NCBI RefSeq assembly: GCF_038008325.1
Contig: NZ_JBBOYW010000001.1
Coordinates: forward strand, 2,470,001 to 2,534,000
DNA length: 64,000 bases
Reading direction: 5' to 3'
Origin: Lysinibacillus sp. FSL K6-0232
Lineage (GTDB): Bacteria > Bacillota > Bacilli > Bacillales_A > Planococcaceae
The position numbers were made by a program, and so were the translations under genes. The notes beneath the pieces were generated by a model. That model made no database searches and was not told the origin of the DNA. It saw only the letters and a list, made by a program, of their open reading frames with translations. This document shows, piece by piece, positions 23,689 through 31,938 of this stretch (position 1 is the first letter of the stretch; the number at the start of each line of letters is the position of its first letter).

Positions 23689-25464
23689 GGGGCTGTCCCA
23701 TAAGTCCTTAAAATAAATCTGGAGGAGAAAAACATCACGTTTTTCCCCTCCAGATTTTTTGTCTATTCGCTTGTTCCCTGAAAGTAGCTGACGGATGGCA
23801 GCTACTTTCAGGAGATTGTGGGCTAATGCCACAATCCCAAATTCCACGTGGACCTTATCAAGGCCCCGTAATAGGAATCGACGGAACGACCGATTGCCCT
23901 TGATGTGACCGAACACACTTTCTACCTCGATTTTACGTCGAGCATAGATGGCGGCTTTTTCTTCACATTCAAGGGCTGCTTTTGCCTTTGCCTTCATTTC
24001 TTCAAATACGGTATTCCAATGAACCTGACGATTACCTTTTGCTGTTGTACATTGTGCCTTTAATGGGCAATCTGAACAATCTTCACATTCGTAGATTTTA
24101 TAGCTTTGCTGAAATCCCGAGGCATTCTTTTTGTTTTGATATTTTTTAAATAGCACCTTGCGTCCATTCGGGCAAATAAACCAATCGTCCTTTTCCTGAT
24201 AGTCCCAATTTTTCGCATTCTTGATATTATTTTTATACTTGCGCGTGTTTTCTTTTAAATATGTATTATATGGAATTAAATAATCAAAACGTGGCTCTTT
24301 TTCTTCCCCTATTGCATATAAGTAATTTTCTTCGCTGCCATATCCTGCATCGGCGATGACGGTTTTTGGCATTGGCAAAGTAGACGCTGCTAGTTTTTCC
24401 AAATGAGGAATAAAACAGCGCGTATCTGTTGGGCGTTGATGGATGGAATAATATAAAATAAATTGATTCTCCGTTGCCATTTGAACATTGTAGCCGGGTT
24501 TCAATTGACCGTTTTTCATGTGATCTTCTTTCATGCGCATAAACGTGGCATCCGTATCCGTTTTTGAAAAACTATTGCGATCGCCAAATGTCTCATGATA
24601 CGCTTGATATTTTTGAATGCGTGGGATGAAATTTTCTTGAATTAGTTTGATCGGTTTCTTTAACGCACTTCGACGTGAACGGAGTTCTTTTCGAACAGAC
24701 ACCTCTTTGGTCGCTTCGATTTCAGCTGTTAAGGTATTTACTTGTGTTTCTAATTGATGGGAAAGGGTTGTCAATTGTCCTGACGTTACATCTTCCTCCG
24801 GAATCTCCTCCAGTTCCATTTCTTCTGTCTGGGCAAGTTCGTGAATGTGCTGAAGGTTTTCCTTGATTTTCTCTTTCAGTTTTTCTTCAAAACGGACCGT
24901 AGATTTTTTCCAAATGAAAGAATACTTATTGGCATTCGCTTCAAGCTTTGTCCCATCCAAGAAGTAGTCCTCAAAGGTAATATATCCTTTCTCAATTAAT
25001 TGGTGGATCATGTTTTCAAATAACTCATCCATTAGGGTTTTCATACGATAGCCACGAAAAAAGTTGATCGTACGGAAGTCGGGGTTTTGCATGCCTGCTA
25101 ACCACATCGCGGGAATGCTTTCCCGAATCAATTTTTCAATCCCACGGCAGGAATACACCTTTTGGGAATAGGCGTACAAAATCACTTTCAGCATCATTTT
25201 CGGATGATAGGAACTGCGCCCACCACCTAAATAGTGTTGAAAAAGTAGCTCATCTGGAATGTCTTCGATCATTTCATCAACAACACGTGCGACGTGATTC
25301 TCAGGAATCAGTTCTTGGAGATCATAAATAAAAAAACTTTGATGATTGTTATACGGTTTGAACGTAGGGGCAAGTTGTCTTTTGGATACAGGTTTTTCTT
25401 GTACCTCTAGAAGAAGTGTGGTTTGTGTGGTATACTCTTCATTAGTAATCTTTTGATTGCTCAT
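23587..25464 (-). CDS. IS1182-family transposase, C-terminus extended into flanking DNA
   Basis: DDE transposase of 625 residues, of a different subgroup from the one at 5492. N-terminal DUF772-like region: LIPENHVARVVDEMIE, YHPKMMLKVILYAYSQKVYSCRGIEKL. Catalytic segments: DYFLDGTKLEANANKYSF (about 170), TVIADAGYGSEENY (about 375) and VESVFGHIKGNRSFRRF (about 520). A Cys cluster (CEDCSDCPLKAQC) lies between the last two. The true element ends about 34 codons before the stop, so the last ~33 residues are host-encoded. The ATG follows AAAGGACG. Catalytic residues are intact; whether the tail matters is unknown. Confidence 0.92.
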   Translation of the reverse strand: MSNQKITNEEYTTQTTLLLEVQEKPVSKRQLAPTFKPYNNHQSFFIYDLQELIPENHVARVVDEMIEDIPDELLFQHYLGGGRSSYHPKMMLKVILYAYSQKVYSCRGIEKLIRESIPAMWLAGMQNPDFRTINFFRGYRMKTLMDELFENMIHQLIEKGYITFEDYFLDGTKLEANANKYSFIWKKSTVRFEEKLKEKIKENLQHIHELAQTEEMELEEIPEEDVTSGQLTTLSHQLETQVNTLTAEIEATKEVSVRKELRSRRSALKKPIKLIQENFIPRIQKYQAYHETFGDRNSFSKTDTDATFMRMKEDHMKNGQLKPGYNVQMATENQFILYYSIHQRPTDTRCFIPHLEKLAASTLPMPKTVIADAGYGSEENYLYAIGEEKEPRFDYLIPYNTYLKENTRKYKNNIKNAKNWDYQEKDDWFICPNGRKVLFKKYQNKKNASGFQQSYKIYECEDCSDCPLKAQCTTAKGNRQVHWNTVFEEMKAKAKAALECEEKAAIYARRKIEVESVFGHIKGNRSFRRFLLRGLDKVHVEFGIVALAHNLLKVAAIRQLLSGNKRIDKKSGGEKRDVFLLQIYFKDLWDSPFFLWRVDKRAKVADRVQKGAVRATFHEQAPSNK

Positions 25465-25601
25465 AAAAAATCGTCCTTTCTACTAGTGATTGTGTGGTAC
25501 TTTCATTTTACTAGAAGTGGCGATTTTTTTGTTGCCTTTTTTAGAAAAATTAAAAGGGGTGTCGCAAAAGGTCAGTTTTCACTGACTTTTTGGACAGCCC
25601 C
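23689..25601 (-). mobile_element. Second IS1182-type insertion sequence, 1913 bp
   Basis: Ends are GGGGCTGTCC (left) and its complement (right). They extend as imperfect inverted repeats of about 18 bp with two mismatches. Near the left end a perfect-looking hairpin (AATCTGGAGG.../...CCTCCAGATT, 23714-23760) overlaps the transposase 3' coding part. No target duplication is visible in the flanks, which suggests recombination or deletion after insertion. Confidence 0.82.
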
Positions 25602-26057
25602 CATTGTTTAATGATCATTTGTATTCCTGTAATTAAGTTCTTCCCTCCCCAAAAATCCCACCAAACCCTTACCACTACTGACTTCATCGCTATTTTCCTT
25701 ACATTTAATCTGTAATTAAGTTCTTCCCCGAAATAGGCTTAAGAGAGCAGATTTTAGAGGTTAGCGCGGTCATTTTTAGGCGCAAAAATGATATTAAGTT
25801 CTTCCCCGAAGTATGGATAAGAGAGTAGATTAAAGCGCGGGGAAATGCACGATAGCCAACGTTACAAGTCTTGCCAAATCCTTGATACGACTGTATTTAG
25901 CCAACAAAAAAGAACCGCACCACGTACAAAAATTGTACGAGCGCGGTCCTCAATCATCTTCATTTCTAAAATCTTACCCCTACTCTGGGTACCAACTTAA
26001 AACAGCTGAGTACCAACTTTAGAAGATGGGGAAAGACTTAGTTACAGGAAGATATCA
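25602..26057. other. Non-coding stretch between the IS and sodA with direct repeats
   Basis: No gene is seen. TTAAGTTCTTCCC recurs at 25633, 25716 and 25794; the second and third copies stay similar for about 40 bases (CCCCGAA, then TAAGAGAG(C/T)AGATT). Nearer sodA is a short repeat TACCAACTT (25999 and 26019 region). The sodA terminator lies between. Confidence 0.6.
25905..25949 (-). terminator. Terminator of sodA
   Basis: GGACCGCGCTCGTAC pairs with GTACGTGGTGCGGTTC with few mismatches and is followed by T6 on the minus strand, 108 bases after the sodA stop. Confidence 0.75.
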
Positions 26058-26663
26058 TTATTTTGCAGCTTGGAATTTCGCTTCTACTACATCCCAGTTT
26101 ACTACGTTCCAGAATGCACCGATGTAATCTGGACGACGGTTTTGGTAGTTTAAGTAGTATGCATGCTCCCAAACGTCTAAGCCTAAAATTGGCGTTTTAC
26201 CTTCCATTACTGGAGAGTCTTGGTTTGGAGTAGACGTAACAGCAACTGAGTCACCATCAACGATTAACCAAGCCCAACCTGAACCGAAGCGAGTTGTAGC
26301 AGCTTTAGCAAATTCTTCTTTGAAAGCATCGAAAGAACCGAATTTAGCATCGATTGCTTTTGCTACTTCACCAACTGGCGTATTTGAACCGCCTGGTGCG
26401 ATTACTTCCCAGAATAATGTATGGTTAGCATGTCCGCCACCATTGTTACGTACTGCCGTTTGCTTATCAGCTGGAAGTGCATCAAGGTTTGCGATTAATT
26501 CATTCACATCTTTATCTGCAAATTCTGTACCTTCTAGTGCAGCATTCACGTTTGTGATATACGTTTGGTGGTGTTTAGTGTGATGGATTTCCATTGTTTT
26601 TGCATCGATATGTGGTTCTAATGCGTCATAAGCGTAAGTTAATTGTGGTAATTCATAAGCCAT
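26058..26663 (-). CDS. sodA: Superoxide dismutase (Mn/Fe family)
   Basis: Dismutates superoxide in the cytosol. It has 201 residues with all four metal ligands visible: H27 (EIHHTKHH), H81 (GHANHTLFW), D163 and H167 ([16 protein letters not shown]). Gly77 and the [14 protein letters not shown] context are typical of the manganese form. The ATG follows AGGGAGG. Position equals yqgD/sodA in the yqg order. Confidence 0.97.
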   Translation of the reverse strand: MAYELPQLTYAYDALEPHIDAKTMEIHHTKHHQTYITNVNAALEGTEFADKDVNELIANLDALPADKQTAVRNNGGGHANHTLFWEVIAPGGSNTPVGEVAKAIDAKFGSFDAFKEEFAKAATTRFGSGWAWLIVDGDSVAVTSTPNQDSPVMEGKTPILGLDVWEHAYYLNYQNRRPDYIGAFWNVVNWDVVEAKFQAAK

Positions 26664-26698
26664 TGTTAAGTTCCTCCCTAAAATAAGAAATAATTAGT

Positions 26699-26726
26699 AC
26701 ATTATTAGATTATCAAAATTGGTCAA
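26699..26726 (-). promoter_or_regulatory. Promoter of sodA
   Basis: TTGACC and TAATGT with a 16-base spacer, about 36 bases before the start codon. Confidence 0.6.
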
Positions 26727-26828
26727 ACCATTCAACGAAAAAAGCTTCAATTTGTCGATTTCAGCCTTTTGACTGAAAAACCGATACGTTTACTATCCTA
26801 CCCTGTTCCTTTTAACATTAAACCTTCT

Positions 26829-27308
26829 TTAAATCATAATGAAGAATAAAATAATCATTACAATTTGAATAACTGCCTTTGCAAGAGTAGATGTTAAAAA
26901 TCCAATTAATGAGCCAACACCGCTTTTAACAGCCTCGCTAAATGTTCTTTTCTCCACAATGAGCTCTGCAATGACTGCCCCTAAAAATGGACCAACTAAA
27001 ATACCTGCCACAGGAATAACGAATGGGCCAATTAATAAACCAATGGTACTGCCCCACATACCTGCATTAGAGCCACCAAATTTTTTAATGCCAACAGCAT
27101 TTGCAATTGTATCAGCGCCAAATAGCAGCACGACAAATAATATTTCAATTACCCAGAACCACCAGCTTAGCTCTGCAAATGAGAAAAATAAGCCATATAC
27201 TAAAAATCCACCAAGTAAAAACAGTACGCCTGGAATAATTGGATATACTAAACCAATAAATGAAATTACAAAACAGGCAATTACTAAAATCCAGCCAATC
27301 ACTTCCAT
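26829..27308 (-). CDS. yqgC: DUF456 membrane protein
   Basis: A 159-residue integral membrane protein of unknown function. Hydrophobic segments alternate with Gly-rich turns: PIIPGVLFLLGGFLVYG, GADTIANAVGIKKFGGSNAG, and the repeated GPFVIPVAGILVGPFLGAVIAEL. These are typical of DUF456/YqgC. The ATG is 9 bases after AAGGAG; the TTG one codon upstream is in frame but less likely. It lies between sodA and the Na/Pi cotransporter. Confidence 0.85.
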   Translation of the reverse strand: MEVIGWILVIACFVISFIGLVYPIIPGVLFLLGGFLVYGLFFSFAELSWWFWVIEILFVVLLFGADTIANAVGIKKFGGSNAGMWGSTIGLLIGPFVIPVAGILVGPFLGAVIAELIVEKRTFSEAVKSGVGSLIGFLTSTLAKAVIQIVMIILFFIMI

Positions 27309-27375
27309 CAAGTTTCTCTCCTTTTATTGTGCATTGTCTTTTATACGGAAGCTACCAGCTAAAAGTTTCACTCTA

Positions 27376-29007
27376 TTAATGACGAATACCTAAAATGGAG
27401 TCTGCAATATTTACAGCATGGTCACCAATACGCTCTAAATTACTAACAATATCCATATAAACCATCCCTGCTGCACCACTGCATTCATTAGTATTTAATC
27501 TAGCAATATGCTTTTGGCGCAATTTATCTTCCATATCATCGATTAAGCTTTCTAGCTCCGTCACCTCTTGCGCTAAGCTTAAGCTTGCCGTATCCAATGC
27601 CTCGATACTTTTTCGTACCGCCTCTATTGCTAAGCTAAACATTCCAATTAAATCTTGTCGCGCTGATTTGCTTAAGCTGACCTCATGATGTGCCTTGTAT
27701 TGTAGCAGCTCTAAAATATTTTCAAAATGATCGCCAATTCGTTCAAAATCTCTGACATTCGTTAATAATGTATGATGCCTTACTGAGTCTGCACGAGAAA
27801 GCGGCTGCTTAGACACCATCACCAAGTAATTGGTAATTTCATTATCTAAATGATTTAGCCCAGCCTCTAATTGTACAACTGTTGGAATATGCTCAGCCTC
27901 GCCTGTTTTCATATAGAGGAATGTTTCTTCTAATCCTCGCAGGGCATGCTCACCCATGCGTAACACTTCTTCCTTTGCTTGGCCAAGTGCAATCGCTGGA
28001 GATGAGTCGATAAAAGAGGGGTCTAAATGCTTTGTTGTAACATTAATATGTCCATCAGAACCTGGCAACAATTTTGTGACTAAAGCAGCTAAGCCAGCGA
28101 TAAAGGGAAGCTGAATCATCATATTAAATATATTGAAGGAGCCATGTGCTACAGCAATTTGCATACGGGGCCCTAGCTGAAATAATTCGCTTACCCATTG
28201 CACATAGTGCAGAAAGGGCGTAAAAAATATCATAAAAATCACTGTACCAATCACATTAAAGAGAACATGCACAGCTGCTGCTCGTTTGGCATAGATGGAA
28301 GCACCAAGCGATGCTAAAACAGCCGTCACGGTCGTGCCAATATTTTCACCAAATAAAATCGGTAATGCACTATCTAAATCAATTAATTGTTCAGCATATA
28401 AGCCTTGCAGCACACCAACTGTTGCGGTTGAGCTTTGTACAAGCAATGTTAATAATGTTCCTAAAAACACACCGATTATTGGCTGTTGACTTAGTTGAAC
28501 GGTTAATTCCGCCACATCTGCTAATTTATGAAAGGACTGCATACTTACACTCATTAACTCTAATCCTAAAAATAATCCTCCAAAGCCAAACATAATTTGA
28601 CCAATGTGCTGATACATAGATTTTTTAAAGAAGAATATACAGCCTGCACCGAGCGCTAGTAATGGATAAAAATAAATACCTACATTAATGCCAATAATAA
28701 AGGCTGTTATCGTTGTACCAATATTAGCACCCATAATCACACCAATTGCTTGACGTAATGTTAAAAAGCCTGCGCTTACCAAGCCAACTGTAATAACCGT
28801 TGTAGCAGAACTCGATTGGATACAAACCGTTACAAATATACCGACTAAAACGCCCATAATAGGGTTGGTTGTAAAGCGATTTAACCATTCACGTAAACGC
28901 TCATCTGCTGACTTTTGCAGTCCATCTCCCATTAATTTAATGGAAAATAAAAAAACGCCTAGCCCACCTAAAAACTGAAAAAGTATACTTTGCCAATCTA
29001 TTGTCAA
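27376..29007 (-). CDS. Na/Pi cotransporter family protein with PhoU-like tail
   Basis: Predicted sodium-dependent phosphate transporter of 543 residues. Two inverted repeats each carry the signature QSS(S/T)AT: IQSSSATTVITVGLVSAG (about 62) and VQSSTATVGVLQGL (about 188), each paired with GANIGTT/GENIGTT. From about 345 the cytoplasmic tail is a PhoU-like helical domain with DFERIGDHFENI and NLERIGDHAVNIAD. Family name NptA or YjbB-like. The TTG at MTIDWQ is 9 bases after GGAG; another TTG five codons earlier is only 3 bases from its SD. With pstSCAB-phoU in the same window, phosphate entry is covered twice. Confidence 0.9.
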   Translation of the reverse strand: MTIDWQSILFQFLGGLGVFLFSIKLMGDGLQKSADERLREWLNRFTTNPIMGVLVGIFVTVCIQSSSATTVITVGLVSAGFLTLRQAIGVIMGANIGTTITAFIIGINVGIYFYPLLALGAGCIFFFKKSMYQHIGQIMFGFGGLFLGLELMSVSMQSFHKLADVAELTVQLSQQPIIGVFLGTLLTLLVQSSTATVGVLQGLYAEQLIDLDSALPILFGENIGTTVTAVLASLGASIYAKRAAAVHVLFNVIGTVIFMIFFTPFLHYVQWVSELFQLGPRMQIAVAHGSFNIFNMMIQLPFIAGLAALVTKLLPGSDGHINVTTKHLDPSFIDSSPAIALGQAKEEVLRMGEHALRGLEETFLYMKTGEAEHIPTVVQLEAGLNHLDNEITNYLVMVSKQPLSRADSVRHHTLLTNVRDFERIGDHFENILELLQYKAHHEVSLSKSARQDLIGMFSLAIEAVRKSIEALDTASLSLAQEVTELESLIDDMEDKLRQKHIARLNTNECSGAAGMVYMDIVSNLERIGDHAVNIADSILGIRH

Positions 29008-29178
29008 TTGTTTTCGCTCCAATTCCTACATCTCTATTTGTAATCATTAAAGGATTACAAACAAAAAGTAAAGAAATCCCTTCATTTCTTTACATAATGT
29101 TAACATTTTAACATGAATCTATTTCTTTCATATCTTGTCCTCCTTGAACATGTTAAAATATCGTTTGGAGGAGATAGT

Positions 29179-29697
29179 ATGAAACACTCACAGCTTTTTA
29201 TCGATAGCCTTATTCACCCTAAAAAACTAGCAGCCTATCGTTTACTACCTATTGGAAAGGTTATTCAATATACCTTCCTACTCATTACCATTGTCGCAGT
29301 ATTCTCTTTAGGTCGATTTGTTACAGGAATGTCTGTGGATACATTTGATATGGATAGCTTACATGGTTTAACTGACTATATAGAGAATATTAAATGGCTT
29401 TTATACCCCTTTACCTTCTTAATGCTTTTTATTGTGACGACGATGCTTATTTTTGGTCAAATTGCTATTTATGCATTAGCTGGTTTATTTATCTTAAAAA
29501 TCACGAAACGTCGCGGAGAATATCGTCATCTATGGCGAACAACAACCTTTGCCATTACATGGGCAACTTTATTATCTATGCTGGCAGAATATCTACCAGC
29601 TTATAAAGTTATTATCTCTGTGATTTCTGTATTTGTAACAATTATTCTATTAATAATAGCTTTGACAAAATATCCAAAACAACCAACCGCAAAATAA
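29179..29697 (+). CDS. DUF1189 membrane protein (yqgB-like)
   Basis: A 172-residue protein. The N-terminus, LFIDSLIHPKKLAAYRLLPIGKVIQYTFLLI, is the DUF1189 hallmark (short helix, Pro-Lys, Arg, then the first membrane helix). Four further hydrophobic helices follow. Function is unknown. The ATG is 7 bases after GGAGG; a longer in-frame start 22 codons upstream has no SD. By position it may correspond to yqgB. Confidence 0.78.
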   Translation: MKHSQLFIDSLIHPKKLAAYRLLPIGKVIQYTFLLITIVAVFSLGRFVTGMSVDTFDMDSLHGLTDYIENIKWLLYPFTFLMLFIVTTMLIFGQIAIYALAGLFILKITKRRGEYRHLWRTTTFAITWATLLSMLAEYLPAYKVIISVISVFVTIILLIIALTKYPKQPTAK

Positions 29698-29705
29698 TAG
29701 GCATG

Positions 29706-29750
29706 AATCCCCTCTCTGCTCAATATAGTGTAGAAAAGGAGGGGATTTTT
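29706..29750 (+). terminator. Terminator of the DUF1189 gene that overlaps the next gene's ribosome site
   Basis: Stem AATCCCCTC / GAGGGGATT (9 bp), loop 24 bases, then T. The 3' arm contains the SD (AAGGAGGGG) of the following gene, and the T run leads into its TTG start. Confidence 0.6.
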
Positions 29751-30097
29751 TGCGAGCACTTATTCTAACAGCCATTATTATCATTATCGCCTTTGTTGTA
29801 AAAGTAGATTTAACAGAAGGGTCCATACCGCTGACAAACCTACAAACTAAAAATACAGAGGATACACGCCCTTGTGAAAAACAACGTGAGCCCAATTATA
29901 TTACTGTACAAACAATTGAAGGAGATACCATCCATAGCTTATTTGCCCTACACCCTGCAAAAGTGCCCATGACCTTTCCTGAACGCTTACAGCTTTTTTA
30001 TCAATTAAACCCTCATTTACAATTACAGGAAATCAGTTCGGGTGAAAATATTAAGCTTCCACTCTCGTTTGAATTGGCTAATCATTGCGGAAAATGA
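29750..30097 (+). CDS. Membrane-anchored LysM-like protein (yqfZ-like)
   Basis: A 115-residue protein. The N-terminal membrane helix (ALILTAIIIIIAFVV) is followed by a linker. The C-terminal ~50 residues follow the LysM pattern: VQTIEGDTIHSLFALHP, then QLFYQLNPHLQLQEISSGENIKLPL. It could bind peptidoglycan at the cell surface. The TTG start is set by AAGGAGGGG, which lies in the 3' arm of the preceding terminator. Position before ispG matches yqfZ of Bacillus subtilis; that identity is inference. Confidence 0.72.
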   Translation: MRALILTAIIIIIAFVVKVDLTEGSIPLTNLQTKNTEDTRPCEKQREPNYITVQTIEGDTIHSLFALHPAKVPMTFPERLQLFYQLNPHLQLQEISSGENIKLPLSFELANHCGK

Positions 30098-30193
30098 AAA
30101 GTTAGCGTTTCTTCCTTGTCCTTATTTTCTTACACTGCTAAAATAAATGACAGTGACGGCTGAAAATAGTGGCCCGAAAAGGAGAGAAAGTTA

Positions 30194-31309
30194 ATGAGTG
30201 AAATTTGTCACCGTTCAAATACACGTCCCGTACGTGTCGGTAACTTAACAATTGGTGGTAGTAATGAATTATTCATTCAAAGTATGTGTACAACAAAGAC
30301 ACATGATGTAGAAGCAACGGTTGCAGAAATTCTGCGCCTTGAGGAAGCGGGCTGTCAAATTGTTCGTGTTGCAGTGCCAGATGAGCGTGCAGCGAATGCG
30401 ATTGCCGATATTAAAAAGCGTATTCATATTCCATTAGTAGCTGATATTCATTTTGACTATAAATTAGCATTAAAGGCCATTGAAAATGGTATTGATAAAG
30501 TGCGTATTAACCCGGGGAATATTGGTCGTAAAGAAAAAGTAGAGGCTGTTGTCAATGCAGCAAAAGCAAAAGGTATCCCAATTCGTATTGGTGTAAATGC
30601 TGGTTCATTGGAGCGTCATATTTTAGAGAAATATGGCTATCCTACAGCCGATGGTATGGTAGAATCTGCCCTCCATCATATTAAAATTTTAGAAGACTTG
30701 GACTTCCATGATATTATTGTGTCGATGAAGGCATCTGATGTAAACCTTGCGATTGAAGCCTATGAAAAAGCAGCTAAAGCCTTTAATTATCCGCTGCATT
30801 TAGGCATTACAGAATCAGGTACACTTTTTGCTGGTACAGTAAAATCAGCAGCAGGACTTGGAGCGATTCTATCAAAAGGTATTGGGAATACATTGCGTAT
30901 CTCCCTTTCGGCTGACCCTGTAGAGGAAGTAAAAGTAGCGCGCGAGCTACTCAAATCTTTTGGCCTAGCTTCTAATATGGCAACACTCATTTCCTGCCCA
31001 ACATGCGGGCGTATTGAAATTGACTTAATTTCGATTGCGAATGAAGTGGAAGAATATATTTCAACGTTAAATGTGCCATTAAAGGTAGCCGTGCTTGGCT
31101 GTGCCGTAAACGGTCCTGGTGAAGCACGTGAAGCAGATATTGGAATTGCTGGCGCGCGTGGCGAGGGTCTGCTATTTATGAAGGGGAAAACCGTTCGTAA
31201 AGTACCTGAAGAAACAATGGTAGAGGAATTGAAAAAAGAAATTGACAAATTAGCGGCTGAAATGGCAGAAAAGCGAGCAGCTGAAGAGGCACAACAAGCA
31301 AATGCCTAA
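30194..31309 (+). CDS. ispG: 4-hydroxy-3-methylbut-2-en-1-yl diphosphate synthase (flavodoxin)
   Basis: Penultimate enzyme of the MEP isoprenoid pathway: converts MEcPP to HMBPP using a 4Fe-4S cluster. It has 371 residues. The TIM-barrel half ([48 protein letters not shown]) is followed by the cluster domain with C268 and C271 (SCPTCGR), C303 ([10 protein letters not shown]) and catalytic E310. The C-terminus has an Ala/Glu-rich tail after residue 350. The ATG follows GGAGAG. Equivalent to yqfY of the synteny block. Confidence 0.97.
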   Translation: MSEICHRSNTRPVRVGNLTIGGSNELFIQSMCTTKTHDVEATVAEILRLEEAGCQIVRVAVPDERAANAIADIKKRIHIPLVADIHFDYKLALKAIENGIDKVRINPGNIGRKEKVEAVVNAAKAKGIPIRIGVNAGSLERHILEKYGYPTADGMVESALHHIKILEDLDFHDIIVSMKASDVNLAIEAYEKAAKAFNYPLHLGITESGTLFAGTVKSAAGLGAILSKGIGNTLRISLSADPVEEVKVARELLKSFGLASNMATLISCPTCGRIEIDLISIANEVEEYISTLNVPLKVAVLGCAVNGPGEAREADIGIAGARGEGLLFMKGKTVRKVPEETMVEELKKEIDKLAAEMAEKRAAEEAQQANA

Positions 31310-31322
31310 GGAGGTGCTACGT

Positions 31323-31895
31323 ATGCAAAAGCCCCGCTTTGGGATTGATATTGATGGAACAGTTACATGTCCAAGCACACTCATTCCACATATTAATAAA
31401 GAGTATAATGTCAATATTACACTCGATGATGTTTGTGAGTATGATTTTTTATCTGCCTTCCCACATCCTGTTGATCGAGGTGCATTTAATACATGGTTTA
31501 AGGAAAATGAGCCTTATATGTATAAAGTGTCAGAGGTAGCAAAGGATGCCAAAAATATTTTAACAGCTTGGAAAAATGATTTTGAGCTTTACTATATTTC
31601 GGCACGAGGCGAAAATGTAGCAGATATTACAGTAGATTGGTTTCAAACACAAGCAATTCCCTACGACCATATCGAGCTGCTTGGTAGCCATGATAAGCTA
31701 GCAGCCGCTAAAAAATATGCGGTGGAAGCCTTCTTTGAGGATAAGCACGATAATGCCGTTATGCTAGCAGAAGAGCTAAAAATACCTGTTGTCTTATTTG
31801 ATACACCTTATAATCGTCTAGCCGTACCTGATAATGTGGTGCGTGTCTATAACTGGCAGGAAGCCAATCAATTTATTACAAATTACTTCAAATAA
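31323..31895 (+). CDS. yqfW: HAD-superfamily 5'(3')-deoxyribonucleotidase-like protein
   Basis: Predicted phosphatase of 190 residues. Motif I is FGIDIDGTVT (nucleophile D and acid D), motif II lies in YYISARGE, the conserved Lys in KYAVEAFFEDK, and the last acidic motif in VVLFDTPYN. This is the NT5C/YqfW branch that dephosphorylates deoxynucleotides, though the substrate is unproven. Start MQKPRF is chosen because its ATG is 8 bases after AAGGAGG; this SD overlaps the ispG stop region, indicating an operon. Confidence 0.88.
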   Translation: MQKPRFGIDIDGTVTCPSTLIPHINKEYNVNITLDDVCEYDFLSAFPHPVDRGAFNTWFKENEPYMYKVSEVAKDAKNILTAWKNDFELYYISARGENVADITVDWFQTQAIPYDHIELLGSHDKLAAAKKYAVEAFFEDKHDNAVMLAEELKIPVVLFDTPYNRLAVPDNVVRVYNWQEANQFITNYFK

Positions 31896-31896
31896 C

Positions 31897-31935
31897 AGAG
31901 CTGTGCAAAAAGTGAAAATCTTTTTGCACAGCTCT
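31897..31935. terminator. Bidirectional terminator between yqfW and the first chemoreceptor
   Basis: Perfect 15-bp stem AGAGCTGTGCAAAAA / TTTTTGCACAGCTCT with a 9-base loop, serving both convergent genes. Confidence 0.88.
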
Positions 31936-31938
31936 TTA

